From positions 248,001-312,000 of the forward strand of contig JALNTX010000002.1 of assembly GCA_035726825.1 (NCBI GenBank): a DNA stretch of 64,000 nt, written 5' to 3'. The first letter of the stretch is position 1, and every line of letters starts with the position of its first letter. Below are positions 17,101 through 25,460 of the stretch, one piece after another. This DNA comes from Pseudocitrobacter sp913778145 (lineage in GTDB: Bacteria > Pseudomonadota > Gammaproteobacteria > Enterobacterales > Enterobacteriaceae). A program made the position numbers and the translations under genes. The notes under the pieces were generated by a model. It did no database searches. It was not told the origin of the DNA and worked only from the letters and a program-made list of their open reading frames with translations.

Positions 17101-17548
17101 GCAAACGGAAGTGGAGTTGCGTATGCCATCGCTGTTGCCGGATGATTTCATTCCTGATGTGAATATGCGTCTCTCCTTCTACAAACGTATCGCCAGCGCG
17201 AGAAGCGAAAGCGAGCTGGATGAAATCAAAGTGGAACTGATTGACCGCTTCGGCCTGCTGCCGGATGCAGCGCGTACGCTGCTGGATATCGCGCGTCTGC
17301 GTCAACAGGCGCAGAAACTGGGTATTCGGAAGCTTGAAGGCAATGAGAAAGGCGGCGTGATTGAGTTCGCCGAGAAAAACCACGTCAACCCGAGCTGGCT
17401 GATTGGTCTGTTGCAGAAACAGCCGCAGCACTTTCGCCTGGACGGCCCAACGCGGCTGAAGTTCTTCCAGGACCTGAGCGAACGTAAAACACGTATGGAG
17501 TGGGTTCGACAGTTTATGCGTCAGTTAGAAGAGAATGCCATCGCGTAA
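14102..17548 (+). CDS. mfd: Mfd, transcription-repair coupling factor
   Basis: MPELARYALPTKAGDQRQLG is the family start and gives 1148 residues, exactly the E. coli length; the in-frame start at 14066 adds 12 unrelated residues. Domains in order: a UvrB-like UvrA-binding region (about 1-350), the RNA-polymerase-interacting domain (about 470-550, VVHLEHGVGRYAGM), a superfamily-2 translocase with Walker A (GDVGFGKTE) and DEEH box, motif VI/TRG region (GRVGRSHHQAYAWLL) and a C-terminal autoinhibitory domain (about 1000-1148). It displaces stalled RNA polymerase and recruits UvrABC. It converges with ptsG at a shared terminator. Confidence 0.98.
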   Translation: MPELARYALPTKAGDQRQLGELTGAACATLVAEISERHAGPVILIAPDMQNALRLHDEISQFTDNLVMNLADWETLPYDSFSPHQDIISSRLSTLYQLPMMQRGVLIVPVSTLMQRVCPHSYLHGHALMMQKGQRLSRDALRAQLDSAGYRHVDQVMEHGEYATRGALLDLFPMGSEQPYRLDFFDDEIDSLRVFDPDSQRTLEEVGSINLLPAHEFPTDKTAIELFRSQWRDKFDVKRDAEHIYQQVSKGTLPAGIEYWQPLFFSEPLPPLFSYFPANTLLVNTGDLDASATRFQADAQARFENRGVDPMRPLLEPEKLWLRPDELNSELKKWPRIQLKTEHLPEKAANTNLGFQPLPELAIQAQNKAPLDYLRRFLESFTGPVIFSVESEGRREALSELLARIKLSPKRILRLDEATDTGRYLMIGAAEHGFIDTINNRALICESDLLGERVARRRQDSRRTINPDTLIRNLAELHIGQPVVHLEHGVGRYAGMTTLEAGGIKGEYLMLTYANEAKLYVPVSSLHLISRYAGGAEENAPLHKLGGDAWARARQKASEKVRDVAAELLDIYAQRAAKEGFAFKHDREQYQLFCDSFPFETTPDQAQAINAVLSDMCQPLAMDRLVCGDVGFGKTEVAMRAAFLAVENNKQVAVLVPTTLLAQQHYDNFRDRFANWPVRIEMLSRFRSAKEQTQILEQAAEGKIDILIGTHKLLQSDVKLKDLGLLIVDEEHRFGVRHKERIKAMRADVDILTLTATPIPRTLNMAMSGMRDLSIIATPPARRLAVKTFVREYDNLVVREAILREILRGGQVYYLFNDVENIQKTADKLAELVPEARIAIGHGQMRERELERVMNDFHHQRFNVLVCTTIIETGIDIPTANTIIIERADHFGLAQLHQLRGRVGRSHHQAYAWLLTPHPKAMTTDAQKRLEAIASLEDLGAGFALATHDLEIRGAGELLGEDQSGSMETIGFSLYMELLENAVDALKEGREPSLEDLTSQQTEVELRMPSLLPDDFIPDVNMRLSFYKRIASARSESELDEIKVELIDRFGLLPDAARTLLDIARLRQQAQKLGIRKLEGNEKGGVIEFAEKNHVNPSWLIGLLQKQPQHFRLDGPTRLKFFQDLSERKTRMEWVRQFMRQLEENAIA

Positions 17549-17610
17549 TGTCAGGAACTGTAAATTGTAGTTACTGATAAGCGCAGTGCATCAGACAATC
17601 TCAGGTAGCA

Positions 17611-17638
17611 AAAAGGGGAGCCATTCGGCTCCCCTTTT
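17611..17638. terminator. bidirectional intrinsic terminator between mfd and ptsG
   Basis: AAAAGGGGAGCC and GGCTCCCCTTTT form a 12-bp perfect stem around the tetraloop ATTC. It is flanked by A- and T-runs, so it works in both directions. It lies 62 bases after the mfd stop and 27 bases before the ptsG 3' end. Confidence 0.92.
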
Positions 17639-17665
17639 CTTCTCCCCAACTTCGCTCAACCGAGC

Positions 17666-19099
17666 TTAGTTATTGCGGATGTATTCATCCATTTCGGTTT
17701 TCAGGTTATCGGATTTAGTACCGAAAATCGCCTGAACGCCGGAACCTGCAACAACCACACCTGCCGCGCCCAGTTTCTTCAACCCAGGCTGATCAACTTT
17801 CGCGACATCCGCCACGCTGACGCGCAGACGGGTGATGCAGGCATCAAGGTTAGTGATGTTTTCTTTACCGCCGAAAGCCGCCACCAGAGCCGGTGCCATT
17901 TCGCTGGTTGCGCCAGCTTTGCTGTCTTCGGATGCATCTTCACGGCCCGGTGTTTTCAGGTCCAGTGCTTTAATCAGCACGCGGAAGATGGTGTAGTAAA
18001 CGATCGCATAGCAGATACCGACAATCGGGAACAGCCACAGTTTGCTGCTGTTACCAGACAGAACGATAAAGTCGATCAGGCCGTGAGAGAACGACGTACC
18101 GTCACGCATACCCAGCAGGATACAGATTGGGAATGCAAGACCCGCCAGAATCGCGTGGATGATGTACAGGATCGGCGCAACGAACATGAAGGAGAACTCG
18201 ATCGGCTCGGTAATACCGGTCAGGAACGAGGTCAGCGCCGCGGAGATCATGATACCGCCCACTTTTGCACGGTTTTCCGGTTTAGCAGAGTGCCAGATAG
18301 CAATCGCCGCAGCCGGCAGGCCGTACATTTTGAACAGGAAACCACCGGACAGTTTGCCCGCAGTCGGGTCACCGGCCATATAACGCGGGATATCGCCGTG
18401 GAACACCTGGCCTGCGGCGTTGGTGAATTCACCAATCTGCATCTGGAAAGGTACGTTCCAGATGTGGTGCAGACCGAACGGCACCAGGCAGCGCTCGATG
18501 AAGCCGTAGATACCAAACGCGACAACCGGGTTCTGGTACGCAGCCCACTGAGAGAAGGTCTGGATAGCAGTACCAATCGGCGGCCAAATGAAGGAGAGCA
18601 CGATGCCCATAAAGATTGCGGTCAGACCAGAGATGATCGGAACGAATCGTTTACCGGCAAAGAAGCCCAGATACTCAGGCAGCTTGATACGGTAGAAGCG
18701 GTTGAACATGTACGCGGCGATCGCACCGGCGATGATACCGCCGAGAACACCGGTATCCGCCAGGTGCTTCGCGGTGATTTCTTCAGCCGGGAGATGCAGC
18801 ACCAGTGGCGCAACCACAGCCATGGTTTTTACCATGATGCCGTAGGCTACAACGGAAGCCAGAGCGGAAACACCGTCGTTATTGGTGAAGCCCAGCGCAA
18901 CACCGATAGCGAAGATGAGCGGCATGTTGGCAAAAACGGAACCGCCCGCTTCCGCCATAACATGGGAAACGACGGCTGGCAGCCAGCTGAAGTTTGCAGA
19001 ACCGACGCCCAGCAGGATACCTGCGATAGGCAGTACGGATACTGGCAACATCAGTGATTTACCGACCTTTTGCAGGTTAGCAAATGCATTCTTAAACAT
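17666..19099 (-). CDS. ptsG: PtsG, glucose-specific PTS enzyme IICB
   Basis: The 477-residue protein, identical in length to E. coli PtsG, has an N-terminal EIIC membrane domain (about 1-385, with the GITEPIEFSF loop), a linker, and a C-terminal EIIB domain whose phosphorylated Cys421 sits in NLDACITRLRV. It transports and phosphorylates glucose using phosphate from EIIA-Glc and is the main glucose importer. The leader carries a CRP-like site and the exact SgrS pairing sequence, so carbon control and glucose-phosphate stress control both appear conserved. Confidence 0.98.
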   Translation of the reverse strand: MFKNAFANLQKVGKSLMLPVSVLPIAGILLGVGSANFSWLPAVVSHVMAEAGGSVFANMPLIFAIGVALGFTNNDGVSALASVVAYGIMVKTMAVVAPLVLHLPAEEITAKHLADTGVLGGIIAGAIAAYMFNRFYRIKLPEYLGFFAGKRFVPIISGLTAIFMGIVLSFIWPPIGTAIQTFSQWAAYQNPVVAFGIYGFIERCLVPFGLHHIWNVPFQMQIGEFTNAAGQVFHGDIPRYMAGDPTAGKLSGGFLFKMYGLPAAAIAIWHSAKPENRAKVGGIMISAALTSFLTGITEPIEFSFMFVAPILYIIHAILAGLAFPICILLGMRDGTSFSHGLIDFIVLSGNSSKLWLFPIVGICYAIVYYTIFRVLIKALDLKTPGREDASEDSKAGATSEMAPALVAAFGGKENITNLDACITRLRVSVADVAKVDQPGLKKLGAAGVVVAGSGVQAIFGTKSDNLKTEMDEYIRNN

Positions 19100-19119
19100 A
19101 ATTGAGAGTGCTCCTGAGT
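19100..19119 (-). promoter_or_regulatory. SgrS small-RNA pairing site in the ptsG leader
   Basis: The minus strand reads ACTCAGGAGCACTCTCAATT directly before the ptsG ATG. It contains the Shine-Dalgarno AGGAG and matches, as I remember it, the E. coli segment bound by SgrS. When glucose-6-phosphate accumulates, SgrS with Hfq pairs here, blocks translation and leads RNase E to degrade the mRNA. The sgrS gene itself is not in this window. Confidence 0.82.
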
Positions 19120-19480
19120 ATTTGTGCTTTTACACATCACCTTTCGGGCTACGTCTGCGTGAGTGGCAGTTACGGTGCCTGCTGACGCAACAAGAATGAT
19201 GTTGTGTATTTTTTCTACGTTTTCACGCATTAGCGAGGGGGGAGTAACCTCGCGATGTAACGGGCATCTAAGCGCCCTTTATTTATTACACAGAGTAAAA
19301 TAAATACCCTGAACTTTGTTTGACGGCTATCACGTTTCAATGAGCGACAGATGAAATACTTATGAAAATTTACATAACTGATTGCCAAATGTTACAAAAA
19401 GGCCATCCACCGCCATTTTAATGGCGGTGAACTTTACTCGCTTTGCCTATTAATTACGAGCTTTAAAATAAGCAGAGAAA
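19120..19480 (-). promoter_or_regulatory. ptsG leader and promoter region with CRP-like site
   Basis: This 361-base gene-free stretch precedes ptsG. Reading the minus strand, a CRP-like site CGTGATAGCCGTCAAA (plus coordinates 19319-19334) is followed by an AT-rich core and then TAATAAATAAAGGGCGC, which resembles the start of the E. coli P1 transcript. A small hairpin GGGCGCTTAGATGCCC lies at 19261-19276. Mlc control is expected from E. coli, but I did not define its operator here. An inverted repeat CCGCCATTTTAATGGCGG (19411-19428) lies near the ycfH end and may terminate ycfH transcription. Confidence 0.6.
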
Positions 19481-20275
19481 TCAGGGAAGTTGCAGGCGGG
19501 CAGGGTCAATATGGAAGAGGCTGGCGAAGTTTTGTGTCGTCTGATGCGCCAGTTCTTCAATAGAAACGCCCTTCAGAACGGCCATGTAATCCGCAACATC
19601 CCGCGTCATTGCAGGCTGGTTCTCTTTACCGCGGTGCGGTACAGGCGCCAGGTATGGCGAATCCGTCTCAACCAGCAGACGATCCAGCGGCACATAACGC
19701 GCTGCATCACGCAGCTGTTCGGCATTACGGAAGGTCACAATCCCCGAGAAAGAGATATAGAAGCCCATATCCAGCAGCTTACCTGCGGTTTCTCTGTCTT
19801 CTGTGAAACAGTGTAGTACGCCACCGCAATCCGTCACTTTTTCTTCGCGAAGAATCGCCAGCGTGTCAGCACGTGCATCGCGCGTATGAACGATGACCGG
19901 TTTGTTCAACTCGCGACCAATCTGGATATGCTGGCGGAAGGAGAGCTGCTGGCGGGGCTTCGTTTCCGGCGTGTAATAGTAGTCAAGCCCGGTTTCACCC
20001 ATCGCGACCACACCCTCTTCTGCCGCCAGACGGCGCAGTTCTTCTACGTCGTACTCTTCATCCTGATTGAGGGGGTGCACGCCGCAGGAGAAAACTACGT
20101 TAGAGCGCTGGCCGACCAAATCGCGCATGCCACGATAACCGGGCAAGGTAGTGGCCACAGCCAGACAAAACTTCACATCGCGCGCGGCGGCTTTGGCCAG
20201 CACGTCATCTACATCTTTATGCAGGTTTTCATAATCGAGGCCATCAAGATGGCAGTGCGAGTCGACTAAAAACAT
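19481..20275 (-). CDS. ycfH: YcfH, TatD-family metal-dependent hydrolase
   Basis: Starting at MFLVDSHCHLDGLDYENLH gives 264 residues (E. coli, 265); the upstream in-frame start at 20314 is unlikely. TatD-family metal ligands are visible: the HxH pair in DSHCHLD, Glu in GETGLDYYY, His in VIVHTRDA, His in GVLHCF and Asp in VETDSPYL. The family acts as metal-dependent nucleases or phosphoesterases; the physiological substrate of YcfH is unclear. It is 10 bases after holB, at the end of the pabC-mltG-tmk-holB-ycfH run. Confidence 0.94.
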   Translation of the reverse strand: MFLVDSHCHLDGLDYENLHKDVDDVLAKAAARDVKFCLAVATTLPGYRGMRDLVGQRSNVVFSCGVHPLNQDEEYDVEELRRLAAEEGVVAMGETGLDYYYTPETKPRQQLSFRQHIQIGRELNKPVIVHTRDARADTLAILREEKVTDCGGVLHCFTEDRETAGKLLDMGFYISFSGIVTFRNAEQLRDAARYVPLDRLLVETDSPYLAPVPHRGKENQPAMTRDVADYMAVLKGVSIEELAHQTTQNFASLFHIDPARLQLP

Positions 20276-20285
20276 AATGTCTCTC

Positions 20286-21290
20286 TTAGAGATGCGATAC
20301 CGGCAGTACCGCACCAGGTTGCAAGTAATGTTCCCAGCGCAGAAGGCGCTCGGTGAGGATCAATTCGCGGTTCAGTCCCGTCACGTTCAGCAGCTGTTCG
20401 CGGCAGGTACAGATATCCGCCACGATCGCTTGTAGGCGCGCTGGCGTTACCGCATGGGCAATCTGATGCACTAACGCGCCGTAATCGACGTTCACGATAG
20501 CGCTGATACCCTGCTGCTGTTTAAGCGCGTCCAGCAGCAGCGAAGCCAGCCAGTGCAGACGCTGGGCGACCGATTCATGGTTCAGCAGCGGCAGCAGTGC
20601 CAGCCAGTCACCGCTGCTAAGGGTAGCAGAGAGCCCCTGACACAGTTTTGCGCGAAATGCCCAGCTCTCTTCCTGAAGCAGCGTTTGCGCCGCCGCAGGC
20701 GCGCTGGCGCTGAGGCGTAACGCCGCCAGCAGCTCTTTTTGTGACATTGTCACTTCACGCGCCAGCCAGGCCAGTCCGTACTGTTCCGACGGCGGAGCGA
20801 GGTGAAAAAGACGGCATCGGCTGCGTAAAGTGGCCAGCAAACGCGCGGGCTCCTGGCAGGCCAGGAAGAACCAGGTATTTTTCGGCGGCTCTTCCAGCGT
20901 TTTCAACAACGCGTTGGCAGCCGCTTCTGTGAGGATCGCCGCATCGGCAATCCACACCACTTTCGCACCGCCGAGTCGGGCGTGCTCGTACAGCTTCTCG
21001 CTGACCTCACGCACCGCATCAATACCCAATGTGCTCTTACCTTTTTCCGGCGCAAGCGCGTAATAGTCAGGATGCGTACCGGCCTGCATTAACTGGCAGC
21101 TATGACATTTTCCGCAGCTTTTATGTCCATCAGGCTGCTGGCACATCAGGTAACGCGTCAGAGCATAGACTAGCGCTTCATCGCCCATGCCTGCGCGCGC
21201 CTGAACCAGCAGCGCATGATGGCCTCGACCAGCCTGATAGCTGGTAATCAGCTGTTCAAAAGCGGGACGCAGCCACGGATACCATTTCAT
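20286..21290 (-). CDS. holB: HolB, DNA polymerase III delta-prime subunit
   Basis: The 334-residue AAA+ clamp-loader subunit has the usual family length. Visible features are the degenerate nucleotide site (VQARAGMGDEALVYAL), the four-Cys zinc module (CGKCHSCQ and an upstream Cys) and the conserved ALLKTLEEPP helix. As part of the gamma/tau complex it helps load the beta sliding clamp at the replication fork. It overlaps tmk by four bases (ATGA), so translation is coupled. Confidence 0.97.
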   Translation of the reverse strand: MKWYPWLRPAFEQLITSYQAGRGHHALLVQARAGMGDEALVYALTRYLMCQQPDGHKSCGKCHSCQLMQAGTHPDYYALAPEKGKSTLGIDAVREVSEKLYEHARLGGAKVVWIADAAILTEAAANALLKTLEEPPKNTWFFLACQEPARLLATLRSRCRLFHLAPPSEQYGLAWLAREVTMSQKELLAALRLSASAPAAAQTLLQEESWAFRAKLCQGLSATLSSGDWLALLPLLNHESVAQRLHWLASLLLDALKQQQGISAIVNVDYGALVHQIAHAVTPARLQAIVADICTCREQLLNVTGLNRELILTERLLRWEHYLQPGAVLPVSHL

Positions 21291-21928
21291 GCCTGCTGCT
21301 CCGCAACCCAGTCGATGACCGTTTGGCGGATATCACGCATCACCTTCTCCAGCGGCTGCGTCGCATCTACTGTACGGATACTGTCATCCGCCGCTGCCAG
21401 CTCAAGATAACGCGCGCGGGTACGGTTGAAGAAGTTCAGTGACTCCTGTTCGATGCGATCGAGATCGCCACGCGCACGGGCGCGTTTCAGGCCCACTTCC
21501 GGCGTAACGTCGAGATAGAGCGTCAGGTTCGGGCGAAAATCGCCCAGCACCGCATTACGCAGCGTCGCCAGCATGTGTTGATCGATACCGCGTCCGCCGC
21601 CCTGATACGCCTGAGTCGAGAGATCGTGGCGATCGCCAATCACCCATTCACCCTTCGCCAGCGCCGGTTTAATGACCGTCTCAACCAGTTGTACGCGCGC
21701 GGCGTAGAACATTAAAACTTCAGCTTTATCGGTAATCACTTCATCACCGACGGATTTGATATCGAGCACCAGGCTACGCAGTTTTTCAGCAAGGACGGTC
21801 CCACCCGGCTCACGGGTAAAAACCAGATCCGTGATGCCCAGTTCCTGTAGGGTGTTTACCACCACATCACGCGCGGTCGTTTTCCCTGCGCCCTCCAGAC
21901 CTTCGATGACGATATAGTTACTGCGCAT
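21287..21928 (-). CDS. tmk: Tmk, thymidylate kinase
   Basis: The 213-residue kinase has the P-loop GLEGAGKTT, the DR(H) motif in VIGDRHDLSTQAYQGGGRG and a LID with Arg residues (KRARARGDLDRIE), consistent with the E. coli-type enzyme whose catalytic Arg lies in the LID. It phosphorylates dTMP to dTDP for DNA synthesis and is normally essential. The start lies inside the 3' end of mltG (11-base overlap), and the stop overlaps holB. Confidence 0.97.
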   Translation of the reverse strand: MRSNYIVIEGLEGAGKTTARDVVVNTLQELGITDLVFTREPGGTVLAEKLRSLVLDIKSVGDEVITDKAEVLMFYAARVQLVETVIKPALAKGEWVIGDRHDLSTQAYQGGGRGIDQHMLATLRNAVLGDFRPNLTLYLDVTPEVGLKRARARGDLDRIEQESLNFFNRTRARYLELAAADDSIRTVDATQPLEKVMRDIRQTVIDWVAEQQA

Positions 21929-22940
21929 TTTTTTCCTTAAGGGCTTTTAAGTAGTCCTGCACTGAGCGGTTATGGCTGACCAGGTTGGTATTAAAGGTGT
22001 GACCGCCCTTTCCGTCAGCAACAAAATAGAGATATGGCGTTTTGGCCGGATGCGCCGCGGCTTTTAGCGACGCTTCGCCAGGTGCCGCGATCGGACCCGG
22101 TGGCATACCGGCAATCACATAGGTATTGTAAGCCGTCGGCGTCTCCAGATCGTTGCGCGTCAATTTACCATTATAACGCTCACCCATGCCGTAAATCACG
22201 GTCGGGTCAGTTTGCAGACGCATACCGATACGCAGACGGTTGATAAAAACAGAAGCCACGCGATCGCGCTCATCGGCAACGGCGGTCTCTTTTTCAATAA
22301 TCGACGCCATCGTCACCAGTTCATTCTTGTCTTTATACGGCAGGCCCTCCATGCGACCGTCCCAGATCTTATCGACCTCGGTGACCATTTTCTGATGCGC
22401 ACGTTTGAGGATCGCCACATCGCTGGTATTGGCGGTGTACATCCAGGTATCCGGCCACAGCCAGCCTTCCACCCAATCCGGGTGTTCAAGCTCAAGCACT
22501 TTTGCGACGGTTTCGTAGCTGTCGTCCGCCAGAGTATGCTTCACATACGGCGCATCACGCAGCTGACGCAGATAATCACTTACCCGCATGCCTTCCACAA
22601 AGCGCAGCGGGAACTGCGCCTCTTTACCGCTCTCGAGCAATTGCAGCATTTCGCGTACGGTCATCGAGGGTGTGAAGCGATAGGTCCCGGCTTTGAAATG
22701 AGACAACTCAGGTTCCAGGCGCAGCAGCCACTGAAACACGCGTGGACGGTTAATGATTTTTTCGCCGTAAAGCTGTTGTCCCAGCGCCAGTCGGCCCGTT
22801 CCCGCTTTAAGGGAGAAAATCGTATCTTCTTTGATTAACAGCGTACTGTTCGCCAGTTGACGGACTTTCCACGCGCCAATGCCCGCAGCGATAGCCATCA
22901 CTACCAGCAATATCAAAATAACGCCTAACAATTTCTTCAT
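21918..22940 (-). CDS. mltG: MltG, endolytic peptidoglycan transglycosylase
   Basis: Starting at MKKLLGVILILLVVMAIAA gives 340 residues, equal to E. coli MltG (YceG). An N-terminal membrane anchor is followed by a periplasmic LysM-like region and the YceG catalytic domain, with the Glu of MASIIEKETA (about residue 218) and LQTDPTVIYG. It cleaves nascent glycan strands and so limits their length. It is 1 base after pabC and overlaps tmk, within one operon. Confidence 0.96.
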   Translation of the reverse strand: MKKLLGVILILLVVMAIAAGIGAWKVRQLANSTLLIKEDTIFSLKAGTGRLALGQQLYGEKIINRPRVFQWLLRLEPELSHFKAGTYRFTPSMTVREMLQLLESGKEAQFPLRFVEGMRVSDYLRQLRDAPYVKHTLADDSYETVAKVLELEHPDWVEGWLWPDTWMYTANTSDVAILKRAHQKMVTEVDKIWDGRMEGLPYKDKNELVTMASIIEKETAVADERDRVASVFINRLRIGMRLQTDPTVIYGMGERYNGKLTRNDLETPTAYNTYVIAGMPPGPIAAPGEASLKAAAHPAKTPYLYFVADGKGGHTFNTNLVSHNRSVQDYLKALKEKNAQ

Positions 22941-22941
22941 G

Positions 22942-23751
22942 CTAATCAGACAACTCACAAAATGGGGCTAAATATTGGTAAAGTTCGCGCGACGTCCACG
23001 TTTGCCCGGCGTAATGGTGCACCGGCACTAACGGCATCAACGCATTGCAGATCAACACTTCATCCGCATCGGCCAACGCTTCCGGCAACGCCACCACTTC
23101 AATGAGCTGATATGGCGACGTGGCAAGCTGCGCAATAATATGCTGGCGCATGATTCCATTGACGCCCGCCTGATCCAGGCGCGGCGTGAAGACATCCTGC
23201 CCCTTACGCCAGAACAAATTAGCCGCACAGCATTCCGTAACCCACCCTTCGCTGTCAAGAACCAGCGCCTCTTCGGCGTCCGTCTGCTCAAGATGAGAGC
23301 GAATCAGCACCTGTTCCAGCCGATTAAGATGCTTTATCCCGGCGAGATACGGATTGCGCCCGAGGCGTACAGGACTGAGCGCTAAGGTGATCCCTTCTCT
23401 ACGCCAGCGCGCGTAATGGGCAGGCGATGGCGACGTGGCAAGAATACGCGTAGCAGAGACACACGCCGCACCGCTGTAGCCTCTGCCGCCCGTGCCACGG
23501 CTAATAATAACTTTCAGCACGCCCTGCTGCTGTTGCGCCGCCAGCTGACGCATTTCGTCTTGCAGGAGAGTCCAGTCGTTGAAGGCGATGCTTAAACGCT
23601 GGCAGGCAAGCTGTAAACGTGCGAGATGGGCAGAGAGTAAGATTACGCGCCCCTGCTCGATCCGGGCCGTAGTAAAGCAGCCATCGCCAAACTGGGTAGC
23701 TCTGTCGTTGACCGCGAGGGTGTCCTGTTCCAGTCCGTTAATCAAGAACAT
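22942..23751 (-). CDS. pabC: PabC, aminodeoxychorismate lyase
   Basis: The 269-residue fold-type IV PLP enzyme has the E. coli length. The PLP lysine is in GIKHLNRLEQ (about residue 159), and GRNPYLAGIK and the EALVLDSEGWVTE block are typical. It converts 4-amino-4-deoxychorismate to p-aminobenzoate for folate synthesis. It is the first gene of the pabC-mltG-tmk-holB-ycfH run. The fabF terminators sit upstream, separating it from the fab cluster. Confidence 0.96.
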   Translation of the reverse strand: MFLINGLEQDTLAVNDRATQFGDGCFTTARIEQGRVILLSAHLARLQLACQRLSIAFNDWTLLQDEMRQLAAQQQQGVLKVIISRGTGGRGYSGAACVSATRILATSPSPAHYARWRREGITLALSPVRLGRNPYLAGIKHLNRLEQVLIRSHLEQTDAEEALVLDSEGWVTECCAANLFWRKGQDVFTPRLDQAGVNGIMRQHIIAQLATSPYQLIEVVALPEALADADEVLICNALMPLVPVHHYAGQTWTSRELYQYLAPFCELSD

Positions 23752-23824
23752 AAGGCGCTCCTATTCGGTGGGCGGATAGTGTCGCAGGATGATGAGTACA
23801 GAACAAGCAGAGAAAACTGAAGAT

Positions 23825-23848
23825 AAAAAAAGACCCGCAGAGCGGGCC
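23825..23848 (-). terminator. distal intrinsic terminator after fabF
   Basis: On the minus strand a short GCGGG/CCCGC hairpin (with weaker flanking pairs) is followed by TCTTTTTTT. It ends the fab cluster transcript before pabC and backs up the hairpin at 23868. Confidence 0.85.
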
Positions 23849-23867
23849 TTCTTAAACAGCCTTTCTA

Positions 23868-23887
23868 AAAGCGGGCGAACCCGCTTT
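23868..23887 (-). terminator. proximal hairpin after fabF
   Basis: AAAGCGGG and CCCGCTTT form an 8-bp stem with the stable UUCG loop on the transcribed strand (GGGTTCGCCC), 5 bases after the fabF stop, followed by TTTTAG. It makes a tandem terminator with 23825-23848. Confidence 0.8.
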
Positions 23888-23892
23888 AAGCG

Positions 23893-25134
23893 TTAGATCT
23901 TTTTGAAGATCAACGAACCGTTAGTACCACCGAAGCCGAAGGAGTTACACAGGGTGTATTCCATTCCGCTTACCTGGCGTGCTTCGTAAGGAACGAAGTC
24001 CAGATCGCAACCTTCATCCGGGTTATCCAGGTTGATGGTTGGCGGTACAGCCTGATCGCGCAGCGCAAGAATGGAGTAGATAGACTCTACCGCACCCGCC
24101 GCACCTAACAGGTGACCGGTCATGGATTTCGTGGAACTCACCATCACGCGGCTGGCAGCATCACCAAAGACAGATTTCACTGCCTGGGCTTCAGCTTTAT
24201 CGCCTGCCGGCGTTGATGTGCCGTGTGCGTTGACGTAGCCAATTTGGCCCGGTTCAATCGCAGCATCGCGAAGTGCGTTGACCATTGCCAGCGCCGCGCC
24301 CGCACCGTTTTCCGGCGGTGACGTCATATGGTAAGCATCGCTGCTCATACCAAAGCCGACAACTTCAGCGTAGATTTTCGCGCCGCGTTTTTTCGCATGT
24401 TCGTACTCTTCGAGCACCACCATACCTGCACCGTCGCCCAGCACGAAACCATCACGTTCTTTATCCCACGGACGGCTCGCCGCCTGCGGGTTATCGTTGC
24501 GGGTGGAAAGTGCACGCGCTGCGCCAAAGCCACCCACGCCAAGCGGGGTACTGGCTTTTTCTGCGCCACCAGCCACCATCGCGTCTGCATCACCATAAGC
24601 AATAATGCGAGCCGCCTGGCCGATGTTATGTACGCCTGAAGTACAAGCCGTTGCGATGGAGATACTTGGCCCACGCAAACCAAACATGATGGTCAGATGA
24701 CCAGCCACCATGTTAACAATTGTGGATGGAACGAAGAACGGGCTGATCTTACGCGGTCCGCCGTTTACCAGCGAACTGTGGTTTTCTTCGATCAGGCCGA
24801 GACCACCAATACCGGAACCAATAGCGGCACCGATGCGGGTTGCGTTCTCTTCCGTCACTTCAAGGCCAGAATCCTGCATGGCCTGTACGCCAGCGACAAT
24901 TCCATATTGAATGAAGGCATCCATCTTGCGCTGTTCTTTACGCGAGATGATGTCATCACAGTTAAAATCCTTTACTAAGCCAGCAAATTTCGTTGCATAG
25001 GCGCTAGTATCGAAATGGTCGATCAGGCTGATGCCACTCTGACCGGCAAGGAGAGCTTTCCAGGTAGACTCTACGGTATTGCCGACAGGAGACAACATGC
25101 CCAGTCCGGTCACAACTACACGACGCTTAGACAC
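23893..25134 (-). CDS. fabF: FabF, beta-ketoacyl-ACP synthase II
   Basis: The 413-residue condensing enzyme has the E. coli length. The catalytic Cys-His-His triad is visible: Cys in TACTSGVHN (about 163), His in NAHGTSTP (about 303) and His in KSMTGHLLGAAG (about 340), plus the C-terminal NSFGFGGTN loop. It elongates acyl-ACP, notably palmitoleoyl to cis-vaccenoyl, in the cytoplasm. It follows acpP by 89 bases and ends the fab cluster. Confidence 0.98.
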   Translation of the reverse strand: MSKRRVVVTGLGMLSPVGNTVESTWKALLAGQSGISLIDHFDTSAYATKFAGLVKDFNCDDIISRKEQRKMDAFIQYGIVAGVQAMQDSGLEVTEENATRIGAAIGSGIGGLGLIEENHSSLVNGGPRKISPFFVPSTIVNMVAGHLTIMFGLRGPSISIATACTSGVHNIGQAARIIAYGDADAMVAGGAEKASTPLGVGGFGAARALSTRNDNPQAASRPWDKERDGFVLGDGAGMVVLEEYEHAKKRGAKIYAEVVGFGMSSDAYHMTSPPENGAGAALAMVNALRDAAIEPGQIGYVNAHGTSTPAGDKAEAQAVKSVFGDAASRVMVSSTKSMTGHLLGAAGAVESIYSILALRDQAVPPTINLDNPDEGCDLDFVPYEARQVSGMEYTLCNSFGFGGTNGSLIFKKI

Positions 25135-25223
25135 GGTTGTCCTCCAGGGAGGGAATAAATAAGATTCGTTGGGAAAAACAAGATAAAACTCAGGCGGTCG
25201 AATGACCGCCTGGAGATGTTCAC

Positions 25224-25460
25224 TTACGCCTGGTGGCCGTTGATGTAATCAATGGCAGCCTGAACGGTGGTGATTTTCTCAGCTTCTTCGTCCGGAATCT
25301 CAGTATCAAACTCTTCTTCCAGAGCCATTACCAGCTCAACGGTGTCAAGAGAATCTGCGCCCAGGTCTTCAACGAAGGAAGCGGAGTTCACAACTTCTTC
25401 CTGCTTAACGCCCAGCTGTTCGCCGATAATTTTCTTAACGCGTTCTTCGATAGTGCTCAT
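25224..25460 (-). CDS. acpP: AcpP, acyl carrier protein
   Basis: The 78-residue, very acidic four-helix protein carries the phosphopantetheine attachment Ser37 in LGADSLDTVELVM. It holds growing acyl chains for the Fab enzymes, PlsX and LpxL. Codon use looks biased towards highly expressed genes. A 209-base gap upstream (to fabG at 25670) probably contains its own strong promoter, as in E. coli, and 89 bases separate it from fabF. Confidence 0.99.
   Translation of the reverse strand: MSTIEERVKKIIGEQLGVKQEEVVNSASFVEDLGADSLDTVELVMALEEEFDTEIPDEEAEKITTVQAAIDYINGHQA

Noticed and set aside
18083..19057. 324-codon open frame antisense to ptsG
   Set aside because: The translation is rich in Arg, Asp and Gln without structure; it is a shadow of the EIIC domain.
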